A stretch of 43,853 nucleotides of DNA from Desulfomonilaceae bacterium (GTDB lineage Bacteria; Desulfobacterota; Desulfomonilia; Desulfomonilales; Desulfomonilaceae): contig JAVHLK010000039.1 in the NCBI GenBank assembly GCA_031082285.1, forward strand, positions 1-43,853, in the 5' to 3' direction. This document shows, piece after piece, positions 1 to 8,799 of this stretch. A program made the translations under genes and the position numbers. The first letter of the stretch is position 1. Each line of letters starts with the position of its first letter. The notes under the pieces were generated by a model. That model was not told the DNA's origin and made no database searches. It saw only the letters and a list, made by a program, of their open reading frames with translations.

Positions 1-54
1 GGGCTTGCCCGGAAATGACGTACGGTCGGATTTCTCCTTAAACGGACGCGGTGG

Positions 55-182
55 GTGAAAATGTTTCACGAAGTTTGGGGTACGAATGTTTCACGAGTGA
101 AACGATGATGTGCCCACGCGTGAGAAAACCCGCTTGTCTGCAGGATGACTCGCGATGTTGCACAACTGACACGGTGTTTCAC
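55..182. promoter_or_regulatory. Cluster of GTTTCAC/GTGAAAC inverted repeats
   Basis: Three copies of GTTTCAC-type half sites lie upstream of the valS promoter. GTGAAA-ATG-TTTCAC is at 55-69, a perfect GTTTCAC-GA-GTGAAAC is at 88-103, and a single TGTTTCAC sits inside a CACGG/CCGTG stem at about 170-187. Spaced dyads like these usually mark a dimeric activator or repressor. Which protein binds is unknown, and the target could be valS or a gene left of the window. Confidence 0.35.
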
Positions 183-254
183 CCGTGCCTCCATTGCCTG
201 ACCCGGACACACGCGCATAAGCACCCCCGACGGCAGTGCAGCCGTTTGCCGTTG

Positions 255-284
255 TTGACACGCGGTCCCGTTGTGCGATATAAA
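255..284 (+). promoter_or_regulatory. Sigma-70-type promoter for valS
   Basis: A perfect -35 box TTGACA (255-260) is followed after 18 bases by TATAAA (279-284), five of six matches to the -10 consensus. Transcription would begin near 291, leaving a leader of about 75-110 nt before valS. No attenuator, T-box motif or terminator hairpin was recognised in that leader. Confidence 0.6.
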
Positions 285-366
285 CACTGGTCGAACAGTA
301 AGTTCTAAATACACCATACAGCCGAAATTACGTATCGGTGGGTGATCTCGAAGCCATTGTCGGGCG

Positions 367-3027
367 GTGGAAATGACACGTGAGAGCAGCAACGATAGTA
401 TGGACATCAACCAGTTACCGAAACACTACGATGCAAAGGCCGCGGAGGACAAGTATCAAGCGCTGTGGTCCGAACTCGGTATTTTCAAATACGATCCCTC
501 GAAAGCACGGGATGAAACGTTCGTGGTGGACACTCCGCCTCCCACCGTCTCGGGTTCGCTCCATGTGGGACACGTGTTCAGTTACACTCACACGGATATC
601 ATCGTTCGGTATCAACGAATGTTGGGCAAGAACATATTCTATCCCATGGGTTGGGACGATAACGGTCTGCCCACTGAAAGAAGGGTTCAGAACTATTTTC
701 ATGTGAGATGCGATCCCCATGCGCCCTTTGAAAAGGATCCGGACCTGAAACAGGCAAGCTCCGCGGACAGGAAAAAGCCTCCGCGAATCATATCCCGGCC
801 CAATTTCATCGATCTGTGCATCAAACTGACCATGGAGGATGAAAAGGTATTCAAGGATCTGTGGCAGAGGCTGGGCCTCTCGGTGGATTGGAGCGAAGAA
901 TACTCGACGATAGACGGATTCTGCCGAACCATGGCTCAACTGAGTTTCCTGGACCTTTTCGAAAAGGGTCATGTGTACGGCACTGAAGGCCCCACTATGT
1001 GGGATGTGGACTTTCAAACAGCCATCGCACAAGCTGAAGTGGAAGATCGAGAAGTGGATTCCGCTTTTCACGATATTCGGTTCGGGGTTGTGGATTCCGA
1101 CGAAACCCATGTCATATCCACGACTCGGCCGGAGCTGCTGCCTGCTTGCGTCGGGGTCGCGTTTCATCCCGATGATCAGAGGTACACACACCTGAGAGGC
1201 AAGAAGGCCCTGACCCCGCTGTTTCATACGGAAGTACAATTGTTTCCCAGCACGCTGGTGGAGCCGGATAAAGGCACGGGGATCCTGATGGTCTGCACCT
1301 TCGGGGATCAGACGGACGTGCAGTGGTGGCGCGAGGAACACCTCCCTCTCAAACAGATCATTCTGCAAGACGGAAGACTCGCGCGCATCGTGTTCGGCAC
1401 GAACGGGTGGGAAAGCAGGAATCCGGACCTGGCCAACGGCTTTTATTCCCAGCTTGCCGGTAAAACCTTGAAGCAGGCGAGAGCCGCCATTGTGGAAATG
1501 TTGAAGACCGGGGAAGGCGCGGCCGGAGGAAACGAGGCTCCACTCGTGGGCTCTCCGAAACCGATACGACATGCGGTTAAGTTTTTCGAGAAAGGGGACA
1601 AGCCCCTCGAATTCATTATCACTCGCCAATGGTTTGTGCGTCTCCTGGACAAGAAGGATCAACTGTTGCGAAAGGGTGAGGAAATCAAGTGGTTCCCCCG
1701 CTTTATGCACAGTCGATACAGAGACTGGACGCAGAATTTGAACATCGATTGGTGCATAAGCCGGCAAAGATTCTTCGGTGTCCCCTTTCCGGTCTGGTAT
1801 CGGCTTGACGGAGAAGGAAGGCCGGACTACGAGAACCCTTTAACGGCCTCACGAGAGGAACTTCCGGTCGATCCTTCCACGTCTCCGCCCGCAGGCTTTC
1901 GCGAAGAGCAACGAGATCGACCGAACGGGTTCATGGCGGAGCCGGACGTCTTTGATACGTGGTTCACCAGTTCGCTCACCCCGCAGATCGGATCTCACTG
2001 GGTGCTGGATCGAGATCGCCACCGCAGATTGTTCCCGATGGATGTGCGCCCCCAGAGCCATGAGATCATACGGACGTGGGGTTTCTACACGATAGCCAAG
2101 GCCTTGCTGCACGAGGACGAGATCCCGTGGAAGAACATCAACATCTCCGGTTGGGTCCTTGATCCGGACAGAAAGAAGATGTCCAAGAGCAAGGGCAACG
2201 TAGTGGTTCCCACGGAGCTGCTGGAGACGTTTTCCTCGGATGCTCTTCGCTATTGGTCCGGCAATGCCAGACTGGGGGTGGACACCGCGTACGACGAGAA
2301 CATCGTCAAGATAGGTAAACGGCTTGTCGTCAAGATATACAATGCATCCAAATTCGTATTGTCCCAGAGCGGAGACGTTTCCGACGTATCCTGCGAAATG
2401 GATCGTGCGTTTGTGGACCGATTGAGAAAAGTGGTTCTGACGGCTACCGAACATCTGAACGAGTTCAACTTTTCAGGAGCGCTCTCTGCGGTGGAGAGCT
2501 TTTTCTGGAATTCGTTTACGGACACGTACGTGGAGTTCAGCAAGGTGCGAGCATGGGGAGGGCAAGGCGTTGAGGCCAAGGATCAGGGGTCTGCTCTTGC
2601 GACCCTGCGCATGGGACTTGAAACCTTGATCAAGATGTTTGCACCGTTTGTTCCCTACATTTGTGAGGAGGTGTGGTCCTGGCGATTTGCGAAAGAAACC
2701 GGTATCAGGAGCGTGTGTATCGCGCCATGGCCGAAAGTGGAAGACTTTGACGCCATCCCTCTCCCCGACAGCCCCCGGAGTTTTGACGTCGCCGTCGCGG
2801 CGTACTCCGCAGTGAACAGAGCAAAATCGGACAGCCGGCTTTCCCGTGGCGCATACATTGAGCGCCTTGCCCTCAGTGCCGCGCCCAAGACGCTCAACAT
2901 CATTGAAACCATTGCCGACGACGTGAAGGGAGCGGCACGGTGTCATGCTTGGGAATTGATTCCGAAGGAGGGCCTGGAAGAGGACGTCGTCGAAGTGGGC
3001 GACGTGCACGCGGCGGAACGGGATTGA
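367..3027 (+). CDS. valS: Valyl-tRNA synthetase
   Basis: Class I aminoacyl-tRNA synthetase that charges tRNA-Val in the cytoplasm. The HIGH-type signature is HVGH at residues 66-69 after PPPTVSGSL. The KMSKS loop is at 604-608 (KMSKSKGNVV). A CP1 editing domain lies between them and a C-terminal anticodon-binding domain ends the protein. The motif GWDDNGLPTERRVQNYF and the absence of a long C-terminal coiled coil resemble the archaeal/rickettsial/actinobacterial branch of ValS rather than the E. coli branch; this is from family memory. At 886 residues the length is typical. The longest reading starts at GTG 367. ATG 373 and ATG 400 (MDINQLPKHYD) are also possible, and 400 fits the usual N-terminus best. 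No strong Shine-Dalgarno decides between them. Transcribed alone from the promoter at 255-284 and convergent with the next gene. Confidence 0.96.
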   Translation: MEMTRESSNDSMDINQLPKHYDAKAAEDKYQALWSELGIFKYDPSKARDETFVVDTPPPTVSGSLHVGHVFSYTHTDIIVRYQRMLGKNIFYPMGWDDNGLPTERRVQNYFHVRCDPHAPFEKDPDLKQASSADRKKPPRIISRPNFIDLCIKLTMEDEKVFKDLWQRLGLSVDWSEEYSTIDGFCRTMAQLSFLDLFEKGHVYGTEGPTMWDVDFQTAIAQAEVEDREVDSAFHDIRFGVVDSDETHVISTTRPELLPACVGVAFHPDDQRYTHLRGKKALTPLFHTEVQLFPSTLVEPDKGTGILMVCTFGDQTDVQWWREEHLPLKQIILQDGRLARIVFGTNGWESRNPDLANGFYSQLAGKTLKQARAAIVEMLKTGEGAAGGNEAPLVGSPKPIRHAVKFFEKGDKPLEFIITRQWFVRLLDKKDQLLRKGEEIKWFPRFMHSRYRDWTQNLNIDWCISRQRFFGVPFPVWYRLDGEGRPDYENPLTASREELPVDPSTSPPAGFREEQRDRPNGFMAEPDVFDTWFTSSLTPQIGSHWVLDRDRHRRLFPMDVRPQSHEIIRTWGFYTIAKALLHEDEIPWKNINISGWVLDPDRKKMSKSKGNVVVPTELLETFSSDALRYWSGNARLGVDTAYDENIVKIGKRLVVKIYNASKFVLSQSGDVSDVSCEMDRAFVDRLRKVVLTATEHLNEFNFSGALSAVESFFWNSFTDTYVEFSKVRAWGGQGVEAKDQGSALATLRMGLETLIKMFAPFVPYICEEVWSWRFAKETGIRSVCIAPWPKVEDFDAIPLPDSPRSFDVAVAAYSAVNRAKSDSRLSRGAYIERLALSAAPKTLNIIETIADDVKGAARCHAWELIPKEGLEEDVVEVGDVHAAERD

Positions 3028-3049
3028 CCGGATACGGCATCACGGCATG

Positions 3050-3073
3050 ATCGTCGGTTCCTCTGTCGACGAT
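3050..3073. terminator. Weak hairpin between convergent genes
   Basis: ATCGTCG (3050-3056) and CGACGAT (3067-3073) can form a 7-bp stem with a 10-nt loop in the 69-bp gap between valS and the convergent sigma-54 activator gene. There is no T tract, so a terminator role is only an inference from position. Confidence 0.25.
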
Positions 3074-3096
3074 ATGTCGGCGCACATCATTTAACT

Positions 3097-4452
3097 TCAG
3101 CGGGAGCATGCGGCGAGCCTACCCAAGCCGTATTTCTGCATCTTTCGCCAAAGCGTGGAGCGACTCATTCCCAGCTTTCGCGCGGCCTCACTTCGCTTCC
3201 ACTCGGCGGCTTCCAGTTCGCCGCGTATCAGGTCTCTCTCGACCATGTCCAGCACGTTTTGCGGCTTTGGGTGCTTTCGATGCAACCCTGCTCGCCCGGA
3301 GGACCGTACGATATGCTGGGGCAGGTCCGAAGGGTATATGAGAACTCCCTTGCTGTGAACGAAGGCATGTTCCACGGCGTTTGCCAGCTCCCGGATGTTT
3401 CCCGGCCAATGGTACGCCTCGAGGATTTCCAGTACTCGGTCCGCAATTCCCTGGACGCACTTCCCCATTTGTCGATTGAACTTGTCGACGAAGTGACTGA
3501 CGAGGAGTGGGATATCCTCTATACGTTCCCGCAACGGCGGCAGGTTGATCGGAAACACGTTGAGGCGGTAGAACAGATCGTCGCGGAAAGATCCGTCCAT
3601 GACCCGTTTGCTCAGATCTTTGTTCGATGCCGTGATCAGTCGAATATCCAGCTTTATTGTCCGATTGTCACCCACGCGTTGGAATTCCCGTTCTTCAAGC
3701 ACGCGAAGAAGCTTCACCTGGATGTTCCGGCTGATCTCCCCGATTTCATCGAGAAAAAGCGTACCTCCATTCGCGGTCTCCAGTTTGCCCGCGTGATTGC
3801 TTACTGCACCGGTAAAGGCTCCCTTGACGTGTCCGAATAACTCGGACTCGAGCATGCCTTCGGCAATCGCGGAACAGTTGATGGCCACGAAGGACCGATT
3901 CCTGCGAGGACCATAGTAATGGAGGGCTCTGGCAATCAATTCCTTGCCCGTTCCCGATTCCCCCTGAATGAGAACGGTGGTGTCGGTGTCCACCAGGTTG
4001 GAAAGCATACCGAACACGGCCTGTATCTTGTCGCTTCTCCCCACGATATTGCCGTAATCGTACTGGTGCTGCAGCTCCTCCTGCATCCAGTGGCGGTGAG
4101 AAACGTCTCGGAATGTCTCCAGTCCCCCGATGATTTCTCCGTTGTCGCCGTACAGCGGAGCCGCATTGACCACCAGGTGAATGATCCGTCTGCTCTTGTT
4201 GCGTACCGACACCTCCACGTCCTGGTACGGATGACCGCACAACAGGGCCTTGTCCACCGGACACCGCTCGCGACACAACGACGCCTGGAAGATATCCTCA
4301 CACTCTTTTCCCAAGACCTCTTCCCTGAGAAAACCGGTGATCTTTTCCGCAGCACTATTCCAGCTTAAGATCTTCCAGTTTGCATCGAGGGTGATCACGC
4401 CTTCGGAAACGCTGTCCAGGATGGATTGAAACAGCCGTTCCGACCTTTCCAT
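3097..4452 (-). CDS. PAS-domain sigma-54-dependent transcriptional activator
   Basis: Bacterial enhancer-binding protein that remodels RNA polymerase-sigma-54. Its 451 residues comprise an N-terminal PAS sensor (about 10-120), an AAA+ domain with Walker A GESGTGKE (164-171), the sigma-54-contact loop GAFTGA (211-216) and Walker B TLFLDE (231-236), and a Fis-type helix-turn-helix at the C-terminus. The PAS domain carries four cysteines (C51, C60, C64, C72) in a C-x8-C-x3-CP arrangement, which may bind a metal or Fe-S cluster or sense redox; that is inference. ATG 4452 is chosen because GAGGAGGGAG lies just upstream, although the frame stays open to 4632. There is no adjacent histidine kinase, so it is probably a one-component sensor. 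A -24/-12 promoter lies about 200 bp upstream, suggesting autoactivation. Its other targets are unknown. Confidence 0.92.
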   Translation of the reverse strand: MERSERLFQSILDSVSEGVITLDANWKILSWNSAAEKITGFLREEVLGKECEDIFQASLCRERCPVDKALLCGHPYQDVEVSVRNKSRRIIHLVVNAAPLYGDNGEIIGGLETFRDVSHRHWMQEELQHQYDYGNIVGRSDKIQAVFGMLSNLVDTDTTVLIQGESGTGKELIARALHYYGPRRNRSFVAINCSAIAEGMLESELFGHVKGAFTGAVSNHAGKLETANGGTLFLDEIGEISRNIQVKLLRVLEEREFQRVGDNRTIKLDIRLITASNKDLSKRVMDGSFRDDLFYRLNVFPINLPPLRERIEDIPLLVSHFVDKFNRQMGKCVQGIADRVLEILEAYHWPGNIRELANAVEHAFVHSKGVLIYPSDLPQHIVRSSGRAGLHRKHPKPQNVLDMVERDLIRGELEAAEWKRSEAARKLGMSRSTLWRKMQKYGLGRLAACSR

Positions 4453-4654
4453 GGTAAGGCTCCCTCCTCGAGCAAGAGTCCGTCTCGAAATAGATCCTCC
4501 ATCTTTCCGGATTACCGGTACGGCCCGCGCAGAATGCGGGACGCAACGCCGGCGCGCGCTTATGAACACGTAACCGCATTTGAGAAATCCGGTACTCGGT
4601 CTCGCGACCATCGGCGGCCCGGTCGTGTCCACGGACGTTATCAGGTAATGTTAA

Positions 4655-4670
4655 AGCAATAATTGTGCCA
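4655..4670 (-). promoter_or_regulatory. Sigma-54 (-24/-12) promoter of the activator gene
   Basis: Reading the minus strand, TGGCAC (4670-4665), five bases, then TTGCT (4659-4655) matches the sigma-54 consensus TGGCAC-N5-TTGCW exactly. It points toward the PAS/sigma-54 activator gene, with a predicted start near 4643 and a leader of about 190 nt. The activator therefore probably controls its own transcription. Confidence 0.75.
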
Positions 4671-4765
4671 CCAGCGTAATCCAAAGACCGAAAACCGGGT
4701 CAGATACGGTGAGTGCTGCGCAATGGGCGACTCTGGTAAACAGCTTGCAGTTGATCGTCTCCGAC

Positions 4766-4782
4766 CGTTGCATTGTGCAACG
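4766..4782. promoter_or_regulatory. Candidate upstream activator (enhancer) site
   Basis: CGTTGCA-TTG-TGCAACG is a perfect 7-bp-arm inverted repeat centred about 105 bp upstream of the -24/-12 promoter, a usual distance for a sigma-54 enhancer. A related TTGC-N6-GCAA dyad lies near 4819-4832. Proposed as the binding site of the Fis-type helix-turn-helix of the neighbouring activator. Confidence 0.4.
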
Positions 4783-4988
4783 GGATCTCTGTGCAGGTCG
4801 TTTCAATCAGCAGTCTTTTTTGCGATCAGGCAATCGAGGCATCAAAATCCAAATGATCGAGAGTGTCGTATGCGAAGTCGACAGAGAAAAGCAGGGAAGG
4901 GGAGGTTGGGAATCTTGACGGCACTCCCGTGGGGCTCGAGCGCGCGCACTCTGCAACATCTTCGCTCAAGGCGTCATTGCGAGGGCGC

Positions 4989-5003
4989 AAGTTGCGGCAA
5001 CTT
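4989..5003. repeat. Perfect inverted repeat AAGTTGC-G-GCAACTT
   Basis: A 15-bp perfect dyad lies 83 bp beyond the ilvE stop, inside GC-rich sequence that begins with CGTCATTGCGAGG (4972-4984). That opening resembles the edge of dispersed repeats seen in several deltaproteobacterial genomes (from memory). It shares the TTGC/GCAA core with the dyad at 4766-4782, so it may be a further activator site or the end of the ilvE transcript. Confidence 0.3.
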
Positions 5004-5085
5004 CCCGCGTTCGAAAATATGCCGCGAAACCTGCGTCGCTCACTCTATAGACAATGTGAAGAGGTGAATCGAGACCGTGGCCCGG

Positions 5086-6159
5086 CTATTGCGCTCCAAT
5101 GTTCACGATCCAGCCGTGCGGATCGGGTCTGGCACCCGTCTGCATGCCTGTTATCTCGTCGAACAACTTGCCGGCAACCTCTCCCGTCTCTCCGTTTCCC
5201 ACCATGTAATCGACACCCTGGTAACGAAAATGGCTCACGGGGGAGACCACCGCAGCAGTACCCGATCCGAACATCTCGAGTAAGGTCCCTTTTCGAACCG
5301 CGGCGACGACTTCTTCCATTGATATTGTGCGTTCGGTGACCTTGTAGCCCATGTCCGCAGCAAGTTTGATGACGGAATCGCGCGTCACTCCGGGGAGAAC
5401 GGTTCCTCCCAGCGAGGGAGTGATGACTTCGTCCTCGATGCGGAAGAATATGTTCATGGTGCCCACTTCTTCAACCGAGACCCTGTCGACGGCATTCAGC
5501 CAAAGCACCTGGGTAAATCCCTCGCAGTGGGCCTCTTCCGCGGCAAAAAGAGAAGCCGCGTAGTTGGCCCCTGTTTTCGCTTCACCGATTCCGCCCGGGC
5601 ATGCTCGGACGTACTTGTCCGTGACCAGAATCTTAACCGGTGCAAAGCCTTCGGGATAGTACGCGCCCACGGGAGACAGGATTATGTAGAAAAGATAATC
5701 ATTGGACGGTCTCACTCCCAGAAACGGATCCGTAGCTATCACCGTGGGGCGGACGTACAGGGACGTGCCCGGAGACCTGGGAATCCAATCGCGATCTTTT
5801 CGGATCAGCTCGGACATCCGGTCCATGAACAGTGCCGGGTCTACGGGAGGAATACACAAGCGAGCACAGGACTTGTTGAAGCGTGAGATGTTCATGTCCG
5901 GGCGGAAAAGCAGGATATCGTCTTCGTCTCGACCGGCGAAGGCTTTGAGTCCTTCGAACACTTGCTGGCCGTAGTGGAGAACCATGGTTGCGGGATGGAG
6001 AACGAGATGTTCCACCGGTTTGATTTCCGGCTCCGACCAACCTCCTGCGCTGGTGGAATAGGACATGGTGAGCATGTGTTCCGTGAAGATTTTCCCGAAA
6101 CCAAGATTGTCCTCTTCGTATAACTCCGACGAAGTCCTGTTTCGCGGTATCGTTCCCAT
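5086..6159 (-). CDS. ilvE: Branched-chain amino acid aminotransferase
   Basis: Fold-type IV PLP enzyme that interconverts valine, leucine and isoleucine with their 2-oxo acids using 2-oxoglutarate/glutamate; cytoplasmic. The Schiff-base lysine is K195 in GEAKTGANYAAS. The motifs YGQQVFEGLKAF (63-74) and FGSGTAAVVSPV near the C-terminus are typical of the larger (about 350-residue) BCAT subgroup, and 357 residues fits. The start ATG at 6159 is supported by AAGGGAGG about seven bases upstream. It is a single gene, with a 537-bp gap upstream and a regulatory region downstream. The assignment to BCAT rather than D-amino acid aminotransferase rests on length and the EGLKAF motif. Confidence 0.94.
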   Translation of the reverse strand: MGTIPRNRTSSELYEEDNLGFGKIFTEHMLTMSYSTSAGGWSEPEIKPVEHLVLHPATMVLHYGQQVFEGLKAFAGRDEDDILLFRPDMNISRFNKSCARLCIPPVDPALFMDRMSELIRKDRDWIPRSPGTSLYVRPTVIATDPFLGVRPSNDYLFYIILSPVGAYYPEGFAPVKILVTDKYVRACPGGIGEAKTGANYAASLFAAEEAHCEGFTQVLWLNAVDRVSVEEVGTMNIFFRIEDEVITPSLGGTVLPGVTRDSVIKLAADMGYKVTERTISMEEVVAAVRKGTLLEMFGSGTAAVVSPVSHFRYQGVDYMVGNGETGEVAGKLFDEITGMQTGARPDPHGWIVNIGAQ

Positions 6160-6696
6160 GTAGCCTCCCTTAGATCTTAATCAAGCGATGTCTGCGGACG
6201 TTTCCCCTTTCGATGAATCATCGTGCGCCGCTCAGCGACAACCGGGAAATGGAATTACATCTGGTCCGATGCGTGTGTCCGAGTGATATTGGCTCGTCTG
6301 GTGTGCGGCCGTTCACGGCAAGTCGCTCGCGGTCCTCTGCATCCGATGCTGAGGAAAGTCGCCGCCATCGGAATTCCATGCGTCACTTTTCTTGCCGACG
6401 CATTGGTCGGAACCAGTCTCAAAAGGCCCAACAAAACACATAGCAAAAGCCCGAGAATCAGTCAAGCAGGGGTTTGTTGAGCCGTGCAGTACAAGGCGGC
6501 CGACGCTCACGGCTCACACCGGTCCGCGGGATCGGATCCGGCGCTTTCAGGTCGCGTGCGGCCGGTACCCCCGGCGCAATGAGCGAGGCCATGATCTATT
6601 CGTCCGCACACCGCGCAGGTCGGACTCTTGGAATTGAGATGGCAGAGTCTCTTTGACGGAGCAAGACCTCACAATGAGCTCCGGGTATCAATCAAA
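6160..6696. other. Intergenic stretch without recognised features
   Basis: This 537-bp gap separates ilvE from the upstream membrane-protein gene, both on the minus strand. Only short frames without Shine-Dalgarno sites or recognisable motifs occur in it. No convincing promoter for ilvE, terminator or repeat was found. Confidence 0.5.
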
Positions 6697-7416
6697 CTAC
6701 CACCGGCCCGGGATATGGCCGACCTGCCGGTCCGAGGGTTCCGGGACATTGCCGGCAGGTGCACGCAGGAGAATTGTAGCGAAGGTGGTAATGCCGACGG
6801 CAAGTCCGATGAAAAAGAGCGTCCAATTGAACGGATTCGGAACGCCGCCGTTCATTATGTTTCGGTAGTCCCAACAAAACGAGACGATCACGATCAAGCC
6901 TCCCGCGGTCAGGAAAGCCCAATGTGTACGCGTGGGGGACAAAGGTCGGCCTCGGTCTTCACGGGCGAGCACCATGAGGCCGGAGACGATGAGGGTAACT
7001 GAGACGATCAACGGGGCCGCCGCCGGTGAAACCCACGGCACCGGAACGAGGAAGAGCAGATCCCACGTCATGAGACCCGCGGGCCAGTCGAGAAAGATCT
7101 TGAGCCAAATATAGTACGCGATGTCCCACGCGCCGAAGGCAATCATGAAGTAAGCCCAACCTTCGCGTCTGTTTCTCGAAGCGGCGACCGCGGCCAAGGC
7201 CAACATCGCCAAGGTCGCGATCTCACGCCCGACTTCTATCGTCAGACGATTCAGATGCTCTGTACCCATTGCTCCGAGTTCATCGAGTGTAAGTATGGGG
7301 AATGCGAAGCCCCCCGTGCCCGGAGGATAGTAGAGGGCACGCAAGTACTCGACGACCGCGGCCTCCACGTACGCAAAGGCAATCGCCCAGAGAATGATTA
7401 CAGGTACTTTTTTCAC
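6697..7416 (-). CDS. Polytopic membrane protein of unknown function
   Basis: A 239-residue protein with about six or seven hydrophobic helices (roughly residues 5-21, 65-83, 88-110, 113-130, 133-152, 167-183 and 198-219), so an inner-membrane protein. Aromatic and charged residues cluster in the third helix region (AFGAWDIAYYIWLKIF). There is no signature of a known transporter or enzyme. The start is a GTG at 7416 followed by a lysine-rich N-terminus, with AAGGTGA just upstream as a plausible ribosome-binding site. The C-terminal 20 residues are polar and probably cytoplasmic. It stands alone between gaps, so context gives no functional clue. Confidence 0.8.
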   Translation of the reverse strand: MKKVPVIILWAIAFAYVEAAVVEYLRALYYPPGTGGFAFPILTLDELGAMGTEHLNRLTIEVGREIATLAMLALAAVAASRNRREGWAYFMIAFGAWDIAYYIWLKIFLDWPAGLMTWDLLFLVPVPWVSPAAAPLIVSVTLIVSGLMVLAREDRGRPLSPTRTHWAFLTAGGLIVIVSFCWDYRNIMNGGVPNPFNWTLFFIGLAVGITTFATILLRAPAGNVPEPSDRQVGHIPGRW

Positions 7417-7615
7417 CGTTCACCTTGACCGGCCGTTGGACCGTTTCGGGCCGATGGATCGGATGATCGGTAGCGCAGATCTGCCGGAAGGAACATCATG
7501 AATCGCTCGGTGAGCGGCAACTCACGAGCACAAATCACAAGTCATGAGGCACCGGGCGCCAGGTCGATGAAACGGCCGGAGCGGCACCCGGGACGATCCG
7601 CCAACGCGTCACGGC

Positions 7616-7813
7616 TTACCAGTAATCGTCCGACCCGGTGGCGCTTTCGATAAATCGAGTTCTCGTATAGGCACCGCACATAGTGCAGGAGAAATCCGAC
7701 CAGCGACTCTTCAACGCCCTGTCCAGGCATTCGCCGTAATGGTCGCAGTCCACGTTTCGATAAGGTCTGTCCGACTCGCGGTTACCTCTCACCATAACTG
7801 GACACGGTTCCAT
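7616..7813 (-). CDS. Small Cys-rich protein, likely zinc-binding
   Basis: A 65-residue protein with cysteines in CPVM near the N-terminus, then C-D-H-Y-G-E-C and C-T-M-C. The pattern CDHYGECLDRALKSRWSDF followed by CxxC resembles small uncharacterised proteins common in sulfate-reducing deltaproteobacteria (from memory, not checked). Six thiolates plus His could hold one or two zinc ions. ATG 7813 is preferred because GGGGAGG lies 12 bases upstream; the frame is open to 7900 but the extra residues look like non-coding sequence. No neighbour within 200 bp. Function unknown. Confidence 0.6.
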   Translation of the reverse strand: MEPCPVMVRGNRESDRPYRNVDCDHYGECLDRALKSRWSDFSCTMCGAYTRTRFIESATGSDDYW

Positions 7814-8314
7814 CACTTTTCTCAACCTCCCCGTCGGTTCGGAAGACTCCCGACTCGCAGTCCGCCGGATCGTGATTGCCGGCGACCGGGTCCGCGGCAC
7901 CGTTCATTGTACCGGTTTCGCCGGGAGCCGGAGTCCGTAACCATATGATATGTCTTTGTAAAGGCAGATCCATCCTCACCACAGTGTGTTTTTGAGCCGT
8001 CCGGCAAGATTGGCAAGTTCTGAGATGCATTACATTTACACTGCGATTACATGTAATTGGAAGAAACGGCGAAAGAATTCTCTCGCCTTTAGGATAGGAT
8101 TCTTTAAACTGATACGTACTCTTTGTCAAGTCCCCGCAGGGAAAAGGATAGGATTCGAGAGCGCGAAGGGCGCCGCAAGGCGGGCGGAGGGCGCTTCCGA
8201 GTGTGCTCTTTTCTGCTGGACTCGCAGATTGGAAATTGCTAACAAGAAATGATTTGTGCCGAGAACTCGCCGTTGCGAACGTCTTGGCCTATGCGAATCC
8301 GACGGGGCAAGAGC
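7814..8314. other. Intergenic stretch with a weak minus-strand promoter candidate
   Basis: No gene is supported here. On the minus strand TTGACA (8129-8124) and TAAAGA (8106-8101) are 17 bp apart and could serve the small Cys-rich gene, but the leader would be about 280 nt. AGGATAGGATTC occurs twice (near 8091 and 8147), and ATTACATGTAAT near 8046 is a 12-bp palindrome. None is conclusive. Confidence 0.3.
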
Positions 8315-8659
8315 ATGACGATAGTGGGCCACATATCTCGTATGGGCGTACCGATTGCGGACGTCACATATAGAGCGGGACTTCATGTCGAGGTCCGGGT
8401 GGCGAAGGGCTTTCAGAACGAGAAGATTTATTTCGAACTGTCCCATTCCGGCAACGGTCCGCTCACCGGAACCTGGGAATCGGCTCTCGACGAGTACTTC
8501 AATTTTGGATGCTTCGACTCAAAAGATGGTCTCCTCCGCGGGGAAATGCGACGTGTGGGCGCGGCCAGAGACCACAAGTCGTTATTTCGAATCGCAATAC
8601 ACGCGTTGATGAAGGATTTGGGGCCGTACGGGTACGAGGTCGAGGTCGAATTCATATAA
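8315..8659 (+). CDS. Hypothetical protein
   Basis: A 114-residue soluble protein, predicted from ATG 8315 (MTIVGHISRMGVP) within a frame open from 8249. No signal peptide, membrane segment or known motif is visible. The composition is a balanced alpha/beta mix with a conserved-looking core (YFNFGCFDSKDGLLRGEMRR), unlike the Arg/Pro-rich spurious frames around it. A weak purine stretch (GGGGCAAGAG) precedes the ATG. It is convergent with the degP-like gene and its terminator. It could be a real orphan gene; no function is proposed. Confidence 0.5.
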   Translation: MTIVGHISRMGVPIADVTYRAGLHVEVRVAKGFQNEKIYFELSHSGNGPLTGTWESALDEYFNFGCFDSKDGLLRGEMRRVGAARDHKSLFRIAIHALMKDLGPYGYEVEVEFI

Positions 8660-8728
8660 GAGTGCGTGCCGCCGGCCGTCAACCCGATCACGAGACCGCC
8701 GCGCTGCGTTGACCGGAAGACTGCCGGG

Positions 8729-8768
8729 AAAAAACGGGGGGAACCGCTTCTTCGTCAAAGGGTTCCCC
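8729..8768 (-). terminator. Rho-independent terminator of the degP-like gene
   Basis: On the minus strand GGGGAACC (8768-8761) pairs with GGTTCCCC (8745-8738) around a 15-nt loop, followed by CCG and six T residues (8734-8729). It begins 31 bp past the protease stop codon. Confidence 0.7.
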
Positions 8769-8799
8769 GCCGCAGTGCTTACAGAGTCAATTTCAGACC

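Noticed and set aside
415-1767. Long minus-strand open frame antisense to valS
   Set aside because: It lacks any recognisable motif and is explained by codon bias of the valS gene on the other strand.
5126-5140. CTGGCAC followed by CTGC inside ilvE, resembling a sigma-54 promoter
   Set aside because: The GG-to-GC spacing is nine instead of ten, it lies in the coding region and points away from any gene it could serve.
8089-8158. Direct repeat AGGATAGGATTC in the gap before the hypothetical gene
   Set aside because: Two copies of 12 bases only, no defined ends, not associated with a gene or promoter; likely chance.
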